A stretch of 64,000 nucleotides of DNA, from positions 62,001 to 126,000 of the forward strand of contig OZ243944.1 in NCBI GenBank assembly GCA_965214295.1, written 5' to 3'. Positions 49,598-58,536 of the stretch are shown here, piece after piece (positions within the stretch are counted from its first letter, which is position 1; each line of letters opens with the position of its first letter). The DNA comes from JAJDUF01 sp965214295 (GTDB lineage: Bacteria; Chloroflexota; UBA11872; UBA12225; JAJDUF01). Below the pieces are notes generated by a model. The model was not told the origin of the DNA and made no database searches. It worked only from the letters and a program-made list of their open reading frames with translations. The position numbers and the translations under genes were made by a program.

Positions 49598-49710
49598 ACG
49601 GATAGGTACGGGCCGCGTCGTAGGGGCATGATAAATCACGCCTAGGATAGTCCTCTGTAGGGGCGCCTCTGGTAGGCGCCCTGGATTCCGGCGCAAGCCG
49701 GAATGACGAG
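49598..49710. repeat. composite dispersed repeat block
   Basis: GGGCCGCGTCGTAGGGGCATGATAAATCACGCC, TAGGGGCGCC...GGCGCCC and ATTCCGGCGCAAGCCGGAAT occur in series, resembling 35817-35897. The rest of the gap holds CTAGACACTGGCCAGAGG-type short repeats. Confidence 0.7.
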
Positions 49711-49769
49711 CAGGGGCTATTCACCACTCGCCACTAGACACTGGCCAGAGGCCAGAGAGGAGGCCACCG

Positions 49770-50900
49770 ATGACCGTTTCTCGACCAGCACCCTACCGCG
49801 TCGGGGTTATCGGCTGCGGCCGCAAGGGTACACAGTACGCCAGATCGTATGCGCTGCACCCGGCGACCACGGTCGTCGCGGCGGCCGATCCCGACCCGGA
49901 CAACCTCGCCCTATTCTGCAAGCGTTTCCAAGTCTCCGGCTATCGTAGCTACGAGGAGTTGCTGGCAAATGAGCAGCTCGATATTGCCGCGCCCGTCTTG
50001 CCGGTCAGCCAGAACCCGGCCGTCGTGCTCGGCTGCGCGCGTGCCGGGGTGCCGGCCATCTCCTGCGAGAAGCCGATGAGCGCCAGCCTCGCCGAGGCGG
50101 ATCAGATAGTCGAGGCGTGTGCTGCGCGCCGTATCAAGCTCGGCGTCGGTGACTTGGATCGCAACCTGCCCCACTACCAACAGGCGGCCCGGCTGCTGGC
50201 GTCGGGAGAGCTAGGCGAGGTGGTGAGTATCAGTATCCTCGACGGCACCGGCCACGAGATGTCGGGGGGCGGCATCCAGCGGTATAGCCTACTGCGCCTG
50301 TTTGCCGGCGACGCCGACGTGGAGTGGGTTACCGGGTGGGTGGCCGATGACCCATGGAGCGACGACGATCAGGGCGGCGCCGGCTACGTGCGTTTCGTGA
50401 ACGGGATCGAGGGCGTTATCCATCGTCAAGCCAGCGTCCGGCAGGGTTACGAGGTACTCTGCACTCGCGGCCTGTTCGTCAGCGATGGTGCCCATGTGCG
50501 CGCCTGGGAGCTTGCGGATGGAGCCGAGCGACCGACGGCGGACGCCCTGCGCCCGGTGGAGGGCGTGTTACCGCAGACTCATCTGTACCGCGGTCGCGCA
50601 ACGCACGACGCTGAGGGCTGGCGCATCATGCCGCGCCAGGACGCCACCGTTCAGTCCATGGTTGATGCGCTCGAACAAGACATCGAGCCGCGCTCCAACG
50701 GGGAGAACGGACGGAAAGCGCTGGAGCTGGCCATCGCGCTGCGCGAATCACACCGGCGCGGCCATACGCCGGTGTACCTGCCGCTGGAGGACCGCAGTCT
50801 GCGGATGATCCCCAAACCGGGGCGCTGGGGAAACAAGAAGACGGTCTACGGCACAGGATGGTACGCCGAGCAAATCGGCAGCGGCACCGTGCGGCAGTAG
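49770..50900 (+). CDS. Gfo/Idh/MocA-family oxidoreductase
   Basis: A 376-aa protein: Rossmann start YRVGVIGCGRKGTQYARSY, VVAAADPDPDNLALF, the ISCEKPMSASLAEADQIVEAC segment with catalytic-region Lys, and VGDLDRNLPHYQQAARLL where other members have a conserved His-rich stretch. The C-terminal domain spans residues ~130-340. Substrate unknown. It is not close to the other family member at 5988-7004 in sequence. Confidence 0.87.
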   Translation: MTVSRPAPYRVGVIGCGRKGTQYARSYALHPATTVVAAADPDPDNLALFCKRFQVSGYRSYEELLANEQLDIAAPVLPVSQNPAVVLGCARAGVPAISCEKPMSASLAEADQIVEACAARRIKLGVGDLDRNLPHYQQAARLLASGELGEVVSISILDGTGHEMSGGGIQRYSLLRLFAGDADVEWVTGWVADDPWSDDDQGGAGYVRFVNGIEGVIHRQASVRQGYEVLCTRGLFVSDGAHVRAWELADGAERPTADALRPVEGVLPQTHLYRGRATHDAEGWRIMPRQDATVQSMVDALEQDIEPRSNGENGRKALELAIALRESHRRGHTPVYLPLEDRSLRMIPKPGRWGNKKTVYGTGWYAEQIGSGTVRQ

Positions 50901-50963
50901 TCGCGCCGCGCGACAGACGCCCCCTCTCCATGTGTGGAGAGGGGGGATGAGTCTCGTGCCCCC

Positions 50964-52445
50964 TCAGCGCGGCCCCGCCCGTTGCCAAAGACCCGCGACC
51001 AGCTGCCACTCCTCGCGGTCAAGCGGTCGCAGCGCCAGCCACACGACGACATAGACCGGCAGCGCCGTGGCGGCTACGACGAGGGAGGGACTACCGAGCC
51101 GGCCGAGGCCCAATGCGACGGCAGCACTGGCCAGTCCACCGATCAGCGGGGCGAGCGCCTCCCGCCAGAAGGGAAGTGTGCCCAGGCTGCGACGCACGAT
51201 CACCGCAAACGGCACGAACAGCACGACCTCGGACGCTACGGTGGTCCAGGCGGCGGCCACCAGCCCATAGCGCGGCACGAGCAGGAGATTGGCAATCACG
51301 TTGAAGGCCGTGGCCAGGAAGAAACCGCCGGTAATCCAGCGTTGCTGACCAAGCGCGATGAGGACATACTGCGTCAGGCCGTTCCAGAAGCTCCCCGGCA
51401 CGTACCAGACGAGAATTTGCAGGGCGATGGCCGAGTCGGGGAGAAAGCGCGCGTCCCAGAGCAAGCGCGTGATGTCGTAGGCCAGCACTGTGATGCCGAG
51501 CGCAATCGGCACCGCGATGCCCAACAGCAGCTTGACAGCCAGCCGATAGACGGTCAGGAAGGTGGCATCCCCAGGGGCAGCTCGCCGCGACAGGACCGGG
51601 AAGAGCGCGAGCACGAACCGCGAGGGCAGGAGACCTACTGCGTCAATAATCCGGAACGCATTGCCATAGTGCCCCACGGCCCGCGGACCACGGAACGCTC
51701 CTAGGACCTGAATGTCGCTACGGAAGAAGATGCTGTTCAGCAGGTTATTGAGCATCAGCGGCCAAGCCTCGCGCAGCTGCGCGTGTAGGTCGCGGGGGAG
51801 CAGCACAATACGAGGCGTGAAGTAGCGCCGCCGGACGAGCCAAAGGAAGATCCCGGCGGTCAAGAGGCTGACAGCGAGCGAAACGCCGCCCAGGCCAATG
51901 ATGCCCCAGCCAACCGCCAATACCGCGAAGCCGAGGGCTGCCGTGAGGACTCCACCCACCAACTGGACCACCGCCGGGGTCGTCATGCGCTCGTGGCCGG
52001 CAAAAACGGCACTCAAGGCACCGGCGCTGGCTACCGGGAACAGCCCGGCAGCCAGCAGCACCACAGTAATGAGGATGGCGCGATCACCGTAGAGCGTGGC
52101 GACCAAGGCCGCGGCGGGCGCACAGGCGGCAGCGAGGACCAGGCGCAAACCGACCGTCGCCGCGGTACGCTGGGCTGCCGCCGGGCGGTCGCGGGCAACA
52201 TCGCGCGTGAGGAGGGTGCCTAAGCCAAAGTCGGCGAGGATGGAGGCAAAATGCCAGACGTTCTGCGCTACCGTGTACGCCCCGATGCCCGCCGGGCCGA
52301 GCACCCGCGTGGCGTAGATTGCCAGGAGCAAACCCAGCCCACGCTCGACCACGGTCACCGCCAGCGGCGCGGCCGTGTTGCGTGCCACCCGACGCGCCAA
52401 CCCTGCATCGTCCGTGCGCGCCGGGTCGTGGTCCGGATCACTCAC
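50964..52445 (-). CDS. oligosaccharide flippase (Wzx/MATE-like)
   Basis: A 493-aa integral membrane protein with about 12-14 hydrophobic helices. It starts with VARNTAAPLAVTVVERGLGLLLAIYATRVLGPAGIGAYTVAQNVWHFASILADFGLGTLLTRDVAR, the typical polysaccharide-flippase N-terminal pattern. It probably flips lipid-linked glycans for cell-surface polysaccharide. No glycosyltransferases are adjacent, so its glycan is unknown. Confidence 0.87.
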   Translation of the reverse strand: MSDPDHDPARTDDAGLARRVARNTAAPLAVTVVERGLGLLLAIYATRVLGPAGIGAYTVAQNVWHFASILADFGLGTLLTRDVARDRPAAAQRTAATVGLRLVLAAACAPAAALVATLYGDRAILITVVLLAAGLFPVASAGALSAVFAGHERMTTPAVVQLVGGVLTAALGFAVLAVGWGIIGLGGVSLAVSLLTAGIFLWLVRRRYFTPRIVLLPRDLHAQLREAWPLMLNNLLNSIFFRSDIQVLGAFRGPRAVGHYGNAFRIIDAVGLLPSRFVLALFPVLSRRAAPGDATFLTVYRLAVKLLLGIAVPIALGITVLAYDITRLLWDARFLPDSAIALQILVWYVPGSFWNGLTQYVLIALGQQRWITGGFFLATAFNVIANLLLVPRYGLVAAAWTTVASEVVLFVPFAVIVRRSLGTLPFWREALAPLIGGLASAAVALGLGRLGSPSLVVAATALPVYVVVWLALRPLDREEWQLVAGLWQRAGPR

Positions 52446-52862
52446 GGTACTTGGCCCGCTCGGTCGGCATCACGTATTCCCATCCGATTGTGCATGCCGC
52501 TGCTTGTGCCGACCCGGCGCGCTAGCCTTGGCGATCATTGGATCGTGCCGATGAAGCGGTCACTGGCTACAGGACGGACTACCATCGGGCAGCGTAAGCA
52601 GTGTACCGCACCAGCCGTCGCTCCCCTGCTCAACGGCCGCTGCCGGATGACTTCCTTGTGCCTATGGACACATATCGAGTAACATAGATGTGAAGGCGTT
52701 ACCGTTAGTGCTGCTCCGGCAAGGCTCTCCAGCCGGTGGGTTCATAGACGCGCGCTGGTTCATCCGGTCACTGCAACCATCTCCGAAGATTTCCCTCTGC
52801 GTCATGCGCGTCGAGGCACCACGAACCCCCAGTCCCCCGCCGTTGCGCGGGCAAGGAGCGTC
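52446..52862. other. gene-free 417-nt leader region before the helicase gene
   Basis: No ORF is convincing here. The last part is a candidate long 5' leader of the DEAD-box gene, ending in GGGCAAGGAGCGTC with AAGGAG as ribosome-binding site. An A-T-richer patch (GACACATATCGAGTAACATAG, 52667-52687) may hold a promoter. Long leaders are common for cold-induced helicase genes, but no specific element is recognisable. Confidence 0.4.
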
Positions 52863-54287
52863 ATGTCCCCGACCTTCGCTCAACTAGGCGTCCCCGAGAC
52901 CATCTGCAACGCCCTAAAGCATCGAGGCGTCACCAAACCCTTCGAGATCCAGGCGGCTACGGTAGCCGACGCCTTGGCCGGCCGCGATATCTGCGGCCGC
53001 GCCCCTAGCGGATCAGGCAAGACGCTCGCCTTTGGGATCCCGCTCGTCGCCAGGGTCGGCCGTGCCGAGACCAAGCGGCCACGCGCGCTCGTACTGGCAC
53101 CGACACGTGAGCTTGCCGAACAGATCAACACCGTGCTTCGCTCTTTCGCCGGCGCGGTCCGCATCGGAGTCGTCTATGGGGGTCTTGGCTACGCCACCCA
53201 AATCAAGGCCCTCCGGCGGGGTGTCGACATCCTGGTCGCCTGTCCCGGACGGCTGGAGGATCTCATCGCCCAAGGCGCCGTGAGCCTCTCCGCAATCGAC
53301 CGGGTCGTGCTCGATGAGGCCGACCGAATGGCCGACATGGGCTTCATGCCCGCCGTTCGCCGGCTGCTCGACCAGGCGGTACGCAAGCGCCAGACCATGT
53401 TGTTCTCCGCGACCCTCGACGGCGATGTGGCCAAGCTCACCCGCGACTACCAACAGAATCCCGTCCGTCACGAGGTCGGAGCGGAGACTCCGGATATCAC
53501 CGCGGCCCATCACGTGTTCTGGAACATAGCCAAGGTCGACCGCCCGGGGATCACCGCAGAGGCCGTAAGTGCAGTGTGGCCGGCCATCGTTTTCTGTCGG
53601 ACCCGACACAGGTCCGACCGGCTTGCCAAGCAGCTCGGCAAGGCCGGTATCCAGGCAGCAGCGATCCACGGCGGCCGCAGGCAGAACCAGCGCACCCGAG
53701 CGCTCGCCGACTTCGCCAGTGGTCGGGTGCAAGCCTTAGTCGCGACCGATGTAGCCGCCCGCGGCATCCACGTCGACGGCGTAGCGTCGGTTGTCCACTA
53801 TGACTGGCCCGAGGATCACAAGACCTACGTTCACCGCTCCGGGCGCACCGCTCGGGGCGGCCAGGGCGGGGTGGTCGTCTCCCTCGTCCAACCTGATCAG
53901 GTGCAGGGCCTGCGCCGACTGCAGCGCCAGATCGGCCTCAACGAATCGTTCACGGCTCCCGACGCCAGCGCGTTGCGGGCTCTCTCACGCGCACCCTCTC
54001 CGACCAATCCTGCCAAAACCGCCGAGGAGCACAAGACCCGATCTCGTGCTCCTCGGCACACACTCCCCGCTTCCCCGAAGACCCACCAAGATCACAGCGG
54101 CCGCGCCCCATCAGGCCGGCGCAAGGGTCGCCCGAAGGCCAAGAACCGTAAGAAAGCGAGCCAGGCGCATGCCGGTGGCCGATCATGGGGCAGGAACAAG
54201 GCCACCTACCGGTCCTCACGCACGGGCCGTAGTGTGCCGAACCTCAGGGCCAGTCGGACGCATCAGCTATCCCGCGCTGCCGGATAG
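52863..54287 (+). CDS. DEAD-box RNA helicase
   Basis: A 474-aa ATP-dependent RNA helicase: Q motif FAQLGVPETICNALKHRGVTKPFEIQAATV, motif I APSGSGKT, Ia APTRELAEQI, II VLDEADRMADMGF (DEAD), III FSATLDG, and in the second domain IVFCRTRHRSDRL, VATDVAARGIHVDG and VHRSGRTARGG. The last ~90 residues are Lys/Arg/Ser-rich (GRRKGRPKAKNRKKASQ), a typical RNA-binding tail as in RhlE-type helicases. Probably ribosome assembly or cold adaptation. Confidence 0.94.
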   Translation: MSPTFAQLGVPETICNALKHRGVTKPFEIQAATVADALAGRDICGRAPSGSGKTLAFGIPLVARVGRAETKRPRALVLAPTRELAEQINTVLRSFAGAVRIGVVYGGLGYATQIKALRRGVDILVACPGRLEDLIAQGAVSLSAIDRVVLDEADRMADMGFMPAVRRLLDQAVRKRQTMLFSATLDGDVAKLTRDYQQNPVRHEVGAETPDITAAHHVFWNIAKVDRPGITAEAVSAVWPAIVFCRTRHRSDRLAKQLGKAGIQAAAIHGGRRQNQRTRALADFASGRVQALVATDVAARGIHVDGVASVVHYDWPEDHKTYVHRSGRTARGGQGGVVVSLVQPDQVQGLRRLQRQIGLNESFTAPDASALRALSRAPSPTNPAKTAEEHKTRSRAPRHTLPASPKTHQDHSGRAPSGRRKGRPKAKNRKKASQAHAGGRSWGRNKATYRSSRTGRSVPNLRASRTHQLSRAAG

Positions 54288-54354
54288 CTCGGCGGTCGCG
54301 AACCGGCAGCGCATGCCGTTCAGCAACTGAGGAGGCCCTGAGGAGGCCAGTGGG

Positions 54355-54585
54355 TCATAGGTGCTGTTGTCTGAGCCAGGACCGCTTCGGCACCCGCAGC
54401 GGCAGTGGGGCTTGCTTTGTGGAACGGCTACTGGCAGTGGCCATGACCTGCCGGCAGCAGGGACAGTCCCCACTCGACTGACTGACCGCGGTATACATGG
54501 CTGCCCAATGCGGGCATACCATTCCTTCCCTCGTCCCGACCAAGGTCTCCGCATAGGGGCCGTTAACGATTCCCGTAGGGTTCAT
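54355..54585 (-). CDS. possible small Cys-containing protein
   Basis: A 76-aa frame from ATG 54585, with AAAGGG 6 nt upstream: MNPTGIVNGPYAETLVGTRE, then CPHWAAMYTAVSQSSGDCPCCRQ, which could bind zinc, and a basic tail. No homologue is recognised. It is overlapped by nothing on the other strand until 54692. Could be spurious. Confidence 0.35.
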   Translation of the reverse strand: MNPTGIVNGPYAETLVGTREGMVCPHWAAMYTAVSQSSGDCPCCRQVMATASSRSTKQAPLPLRVPKRSWLRQQHL

Positions 54586-54691
54586 GTAGCCCTTTGCAGG
54601 GGTGCTAGGGAGAGCAACGTGCTCGCCAAGCAGGGCGCTAGGCGCTAGAATGTGCGTTCGAGTAGCGACGGTAGCAGCGAGGACGGCAGGG

Positions 54692-54916
54692 ATGCGAAAG
54701 CGGAGAACGCCACCGACAGCGCAGTTGCCCCTGTTGCGGCTGCTGACCCCCGCCATTCTGCAGCGGATGCGTGCCCAGCGGTTCCGGGCTACGGTCGCAG
54801 CCGCGCAAGCCAACCCCGACGATCTCACCCCGGAAATGCGCGAGGTCTTGGCGCGCGAGATCGCGATTCGGGAAGCACGGGCCTACCGTCGCGGCCGGCG
54901 TGTACCCCGCGCGTAG
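54692..54916 (+). CDS. possible small basic protein
   Basis: A 74-aa frame from ATG 54692: MRKRRTPPTAQLPLLRLLTPAILQRMRAQ, then a helical NPDDLTPEMREVLAREIAIREARAYRRG with basic end. The helix-rich, charge-balanced second half looks coding; GGACGGCAGG lies upstream. Family not recognised. Confidence 0.4.
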   Translation: MRKRRTPPTAQLPLLRLLTPAILQRMRAQRFRATVAAAQANPDDLTPEMREVLAREIAIREARAYRRGRRVPRA

Positions 54917-54938
54917 GCTCCGGGGTGCCGAGGAGCGC

Positions 54939-56258
54939 CTAGCGGTAGTGTTGGCCAGCGAAGAGGGTTGTCGGGTCGAGCGGCTCGCGGATCAGCGTCA
55001 CCGTGCCGTTCGTCTCCAGTAAGTATTCGGCTGGCCAGGCATGGCTAAGGAAGGCCAGCGACGACATCGTTAGCCCATAGGCGCCGGCCTTGTGCAAGGC
55101 CAGCAAGTCGCCCGCCTGCAACGGCGGGAGCAGCGCAGCGCGGGCAATCACATCAATCGAGGTGCAGAGCGGTCCGCCGATGGCGTAAGTACGGGGTGGG
55201 CCGCGGTGGTCCTCAGCAGTCGCAGCAGGGAGCAGCAATGTCACCGGATGATCTTGCCGGACCGCTACTGGGCGCCGGAAGTGATTCGTGCCCCCGTCCA
55301 CCAGGGCATAGTCCGTGCCGCGCGAGTGCTTCACGTCGAGCACGCGCACGACGTATGTGCCGGCCTCACCGACCAGATAGCGCCCTAGCTCCAGCGCGAT
55401 CTCCTTGTCGTCAAATCCGAACGCTGCGATGAGGTCCTGCAGCCCGGACGTATAGTGGGACAGATCAAGCTCCTGGCCCGGAAAGGCTTGATAATCCACG
55501 CCCAGACCACCGCCGAGGTCCACGACCGGAAACCGCCGCCGGTAGTCTCGCTCCAACCGCCGCACAAGCTCGAAGACGCGGCGCGTATACTCCACGAGCA
55601 GCGCTGCATCGAGTACCCCGGTGGCAGCGAAGACGTGGACCCCACGCACATCGAGGTGGCGGAGGCTGAGAAGCTGCGGGAACACGGCATCGAGTTGCTC
55701 CTCGTCAACGCCGAACTTCTGGGCGCCGCCGCCAAGCTGCACCGCGGCGTCGGCGTCGTGTATCTCGAAGCGAGCGTTGATACGCAGCAAGATCGGCTGG
55801 CGTGGGGGCGCAACACGCTGCGTCCCTACAGCAGCGACAATGGAGTCGAGCCGTTGGGCCTCGCGCAGCGACTCGACGTTGATCGTGCGGAGGCCATATC
55901 GGACCGAGGCGGCTAGCTCGTCGTCCGTCTTGGCCGGCCCCGTGAACAGCACCCGCTCGCCGGCGATACCCAGGCGCCCGGCGACGGCCAGCTCACCGGC
56001 CGAGGCGATCTCCATACCCGCACCGAGCGCGGTAAGCTCCTGCACGAGCCGCAGCGACGGATTGGCCTTGATCGCGTAGTAGACCCGCACTTGTGGCGGG
56101 AGCGCCATCGTCAGCTCGCGGTAACGGCGCCGTATGGTGGCGAGGTCGTAGATGTAGAAGGGGGTGCGATCCGCAAGCGCAGCAAGAGTCTCGCGCGGCA
56201 CCAAGCGCCCGACAAACAGCTCGCGTGCGCCGTCACCCATGACTTGGTGCATGCTCAT
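54939..56258 (-). CDS. fold-type III PLP decarboxylase (LysA-like)
   Basis: A 439-aa decarboxylase of the diaminopimelate/ornithine decarboxylase family. PLP lysine is in VYYAIKANPSLRL; the GGG loop in DLGGGLGVDY binds phosphate. The C-terminal catalytic segment reads GGPLCTSIDVIA, whereas DAP decarboxylases have GPxCESxD, so the substrate-contacting Glu is Thr. AGAYGLTMSSLAFLSHAWPAEYLL resembles the clade linked to exosortase/amino-acid adenylation systems. Proximity to dapC- and dapD-like genes favours lysine synthesis, but the active-site change makes this uncertain. Confidence 0.82.
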   Translation of the reverse strand: MSMHQVMGDGARELFVGRLVPRETLAALADRTPFYIYDLATIRRRYRELTMALPPQVRVYYAIKANPSLRLVQELTALGAGMEIASAGELAVAGRLGIAGERVLFTGPAKTDDELAASVRYGLRTINVESLREAQRLDSIVAAVGTQRVAPPRQPILLRINARFEIHDADAAVQLGGGAQKFGVDEEQLDAVFPQLLSLRHLDVRGVHVFAATGVLDAALLVEYTRRVFELVRRLERDYRRRFPVVDLGGGLGVDYQAFPGQELDLSHYTSGLQDLIAAFGFDDKEIALELGRYLVGEAGTYVVRVLDVKHSRGTDYALVDGGTNHFRRPVAVRQDHPVTLLLPAATAEDHRGPPRTYAIGGPLCTSIDVIARAALLPPLQAGDLLALHKAGAYGLTMSSLAFLSHAWPAEYLLETNGTVTLIREPLDPTTLFAGQHYR

Positions 56259-56425
56259 AGCTTATGCCATCCCTCGGAAACGTTGCATGGAGCAACCGTA
56301 TATGGCTCCGTATTCGCCTGTCAACCGCTCTTGATGTCACGCCGAGCTGTCGGCCGAGCCAGGGCGGCGCGCTACAGCAAGCAGGTGATTGGACACGACG
56401 ACGATGTTCGGATGGTGGCAACGAC

Positions 56426-56453
56426 TTGACAGCCCCACCTGATGCTGTATAAT
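56426..56453 (+). promoter_or_regulatory. consensus sigma70 promoter
   Basis: TTGACA (56426-56431), 16 nt, TATAAT (56448-56453): both hexamers are perfect. Transcription would start near 56460, ahead of a hairpin and T-tract. Confidence 0.88.
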
Positions 56454-56459
56454 CCATAA

Positions 56460-56520
56460 CAGTCGATAGGGCCGAAGCCGGTTGGTCCGTTGGGTGCTTG
56501 CACCCAGTCGGCTCCTTTTT
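56460..56520 (+). ncRNA. short structured RNA ending in a terminator, upstream of a DUF3800 gene
   Basis: About 60 nt: AGCCG (56476-56480) pairs with CGGCT (56509-56513), enclosing the hairpin TGGGTG-CTTG-CACCCA (56491-56506), and CCTTTTT follows. So the strong promoter produces a short RNA that mostly stops 4 nt before the DUF3800 start codon. Conserved RNA structures upstream of DUF3800 genes (DUF3800 RNA motifs) are known; this may be one, or an attenuator. Confidence 0.68.
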
Positions 56521-56523
56521 CCA

Positions 56524-57225
56524 GTGCATATCATCTACCTGGATGAGTCTGGTACTCACGCGGAGGCTCGCTACTTTGTCGTAGCGGGCCTTGCTGTTTT
56601 TGAGCGCGAGACCTACCACCTGGCCCAAAGCGTCGAGCGCCTATTACTTACGAGATTTCCGCAAGCGACCACTCCGCTCCCGCTTCATGCCTCAACCCTC
56701 CGCGCACCACCTAACCGACAGGAACCACCGTTCGACTCCATCACTGAAGCCCAACGACGCCAGCTCATCAGTGAAGTTTACGGAGTGGTCGCAAACTCAA
56801 GAGCCAGAATCTTCGCGGTTGCAATGGAAAAGGCCGGTATTACCGGGCATCCATACGAGCGAGGTGAGCCACAGAGAGGGCTAGTGGTGATAGCAGAGTC
56901 GTCATACCGCGAGAACCTTGAAGTGTTAGCACAGCGGATCTGGACACAAGGACATCGCTGGGGTGAAACCCACAATCTCGCAGATATACCATATTTTGCA
57001 CCTGCCAAGAGCACCAGATTGCTTCAACTTGCCGATTTCATCTCAAATGCTGTTTTTGGTAGATACGAAAGTGGATACTCTCGTGACTTTGATCTCATAG
57101 CACCGCGCTTCGATCAAGATGAGGGCCGCATTCACGGCCTCGTTCACATCGCCCGCGATAGGCAGTCCTGCTATTGCCCCGCGTGTGTAGCTCGTCGTGC
57201 GTATTCTCGTTCCGAGATAGATTGA
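56524..57225 (+). CDS. DUF3800-domain protein
   Basis: A 233-aa protein from GTG 56524 (HIIYLDESGTH). The family resembles RNase H/transposase-like nucleases and carries the N-terminal Y-L-D-E-S-G acidic motif. Further motifs are FVVAGLAVFERETYHLAQSVERLLLTRF, LHASTLR, GLVVIAESSYRENLEVLAQ, and KSTRLLQLADFISNAVFGRYE (second acidic site). The stretch between HPYE and RGEPQRGLVVI seems about 20 residues shorter than I expect for the family, perhaps an in-frame deletion. Base composition is lower in G+C than neighbours, suggesting transfer. Function unproven; often found in mobile or defence contexts. Confidence 0.8.
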   Translation: MHIIYLDESGTHAEARYFVVAGLAVFERETYHLAQSVERLLLTRFPQATTPLPLHASTLRAPPNRQEPPFDSITEAQRRQLISEVYGVVANSRARIFAVAMEKAGITGHPYERGEPQRGLVVIAESSYRENLEVLAQRIWTQGHRWGETHNLADIPYFAPAKSTRLLQLADFISNAVFGRYESGYSRDFDLIAPRFDQDEGRIHGLVHIARDRQSCYCPACVARRAYSRSEID

Positions 57226-57341
57226 GCTACGCTCCTGCTCCCTCCCCGGAGCAGCGCCCCCGCACTACACTCCTCCGGGAGCGACGCAATCGCCGTGCTC
57301 CTGGCATAGTAGACGGTCAGCCCGAATCGTCGGCCGCTTGG

Positions 57342-58499
57342 ATGGACAGTGCGATGAATAGTGCCATCGGGAAGCTCACACCCTATGCCTTCACCGCCCT
57401 CCGCCAGCGCCAGGAGGCGCTGCAGGCGCAGGGCATCGAGCTGCTGGATTTCGGAGTCGGCGATCCCCAGGACCCCACGCCCGCGTTCATTCGTCAAGCA
57501 CTGACCGACGCCCTGCGGCCGGAGTCCCGCTATCCGACTTCCGCCGGTCTACCGGAGCTACGGCAAGCCATCGCCGGCTGGTTCGGTCGTCGCTTCGGTG
57601 TGACACTCGATCCCGACGTACACGTCTTGCCGGCGAACGGCTCCAAGGAGGCTCTGTTCAACCTGGGGTTGGCGTTGCTCGATGACCCACGCCGCGGTCC
57701 GCAGGCCGTCGGCGTGCCGGAGCTGGCGTATCAGGTCTACGCCGACAGCGCCCGGCTGCACCATGCCGAGGTCATTCCCCTGCCCCTCGACGCCGACTGG
57801 CTACCCGACCTCAATGCGCTGACGCCTGACGTGCTCGGCCGCCTGCGCCTCCTCTGGCTGAACTACCCCAATAACCCCACGGGCGCCGTGGCACCACCGT
57901 CCTATTACCGCGAGGTCCTGGCACTAGCAGAGCGCTGGGGCTTCTACGTCGCCTCCGACGAGGCCTACAGCGAGCTGTGGTACGACAGTCCACCGCCGAG
58001 CCTGCTGCAAACCGGGTTGGAGCGAGCTATCGTCATCAACACGCTCTCCAAACGCAGCAATATGACCGCCTATCGCAGCGGCGTGATCGCTGGCGACGCG
58101 CAGGTGCTTGCAACCCTACGCAACGTGCGCCCGCGGATGGGGGTAGCGACCCCGGAGTTCATCCAGCACGCGGCGCGTGCTGCCTGGGAGGACGAGGCAC
58201 ACGTGACGGCCCAGCGCCGGCGCTACGCCGAGCGGCGGCAGCTGTTCATCGAGGTCCTGGCACGAAAGGGGCTGGTCGTAGACGCGAGCGAGGCGACGTT
58301 CTACTTATGGGTGCGTGTGCCGGAGTGGGTTACGGGGCGCTCGTCGCGGCAGCTCGCCGAGTGGCTGCTGGAGCGCGGGATTGTCGTGCTGCCCGGCGAG
58401 TTCTTGGGCGCGCGCGGCGCTGGGCACGTCCGGCTGGCGTTGGTACCACCCCTCGAAACCTGCCAACGGGCAGGTGAGATTCTCGATAGCGTGCTCTGA
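57342..58499 (+). CDS. dapC: class I/II aminotransferase, probable succinyl-diaminopimelate aminotransferase
   Basis: A 385-aa fold-type I PLP enzyme: LLDFGVGDPQDPTPAFIRQAL, SRYPTSAGLPELRQAIAGW, VLPANGSKEALFNL, LWLNYPNNPTGA, ASDEAYSELW, and the PLP lysine in TLSKRSNMTAYRSG. KRSN is typical of the DapC-like clade. It is 37 nt upstream of dapD, supporting a place in the succinylase route to lysine. ATG 57342 and 57354 are both possible starts. Confidence 0.85.
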   Translation: MDSAMNSAIGKLTPYAFTALRQRQEALQAQGIELLDFGVGDPQDPTPAFIRQALTDALRPESRYPTSAGLPELRQAIAGWFGRRFGVTLDPDVHVLPANGSKEALFNLGLALLDDPRRGPQAVGVPELAYQVYADSARLHHAEVIPLPLDADWLPDLNALTPDVLGRLRLLWLNYPNNPTGAVAPPSYYREVLALAERWGFYVASDEAYSELWYDSPPPSLLQTGLERAIVINTLSKRSNMTAYRSGVIAGDAQVLATLRNVRPRMGVATPEFIQHAARAAWEDEAHVTAQRRRYAERRQLFIEVLARKGLVVDASEATFYLWVRVPEWVTGRSSRQLAEWLLERGIVVLPGEFLGARGAGHVRLALVPPLETCQRAGEILDSVL

Positions 58500-58536
58500 G
58501 CGCAGCGGAGGCGTGCATGACAAAAGGAGTGGGTTG

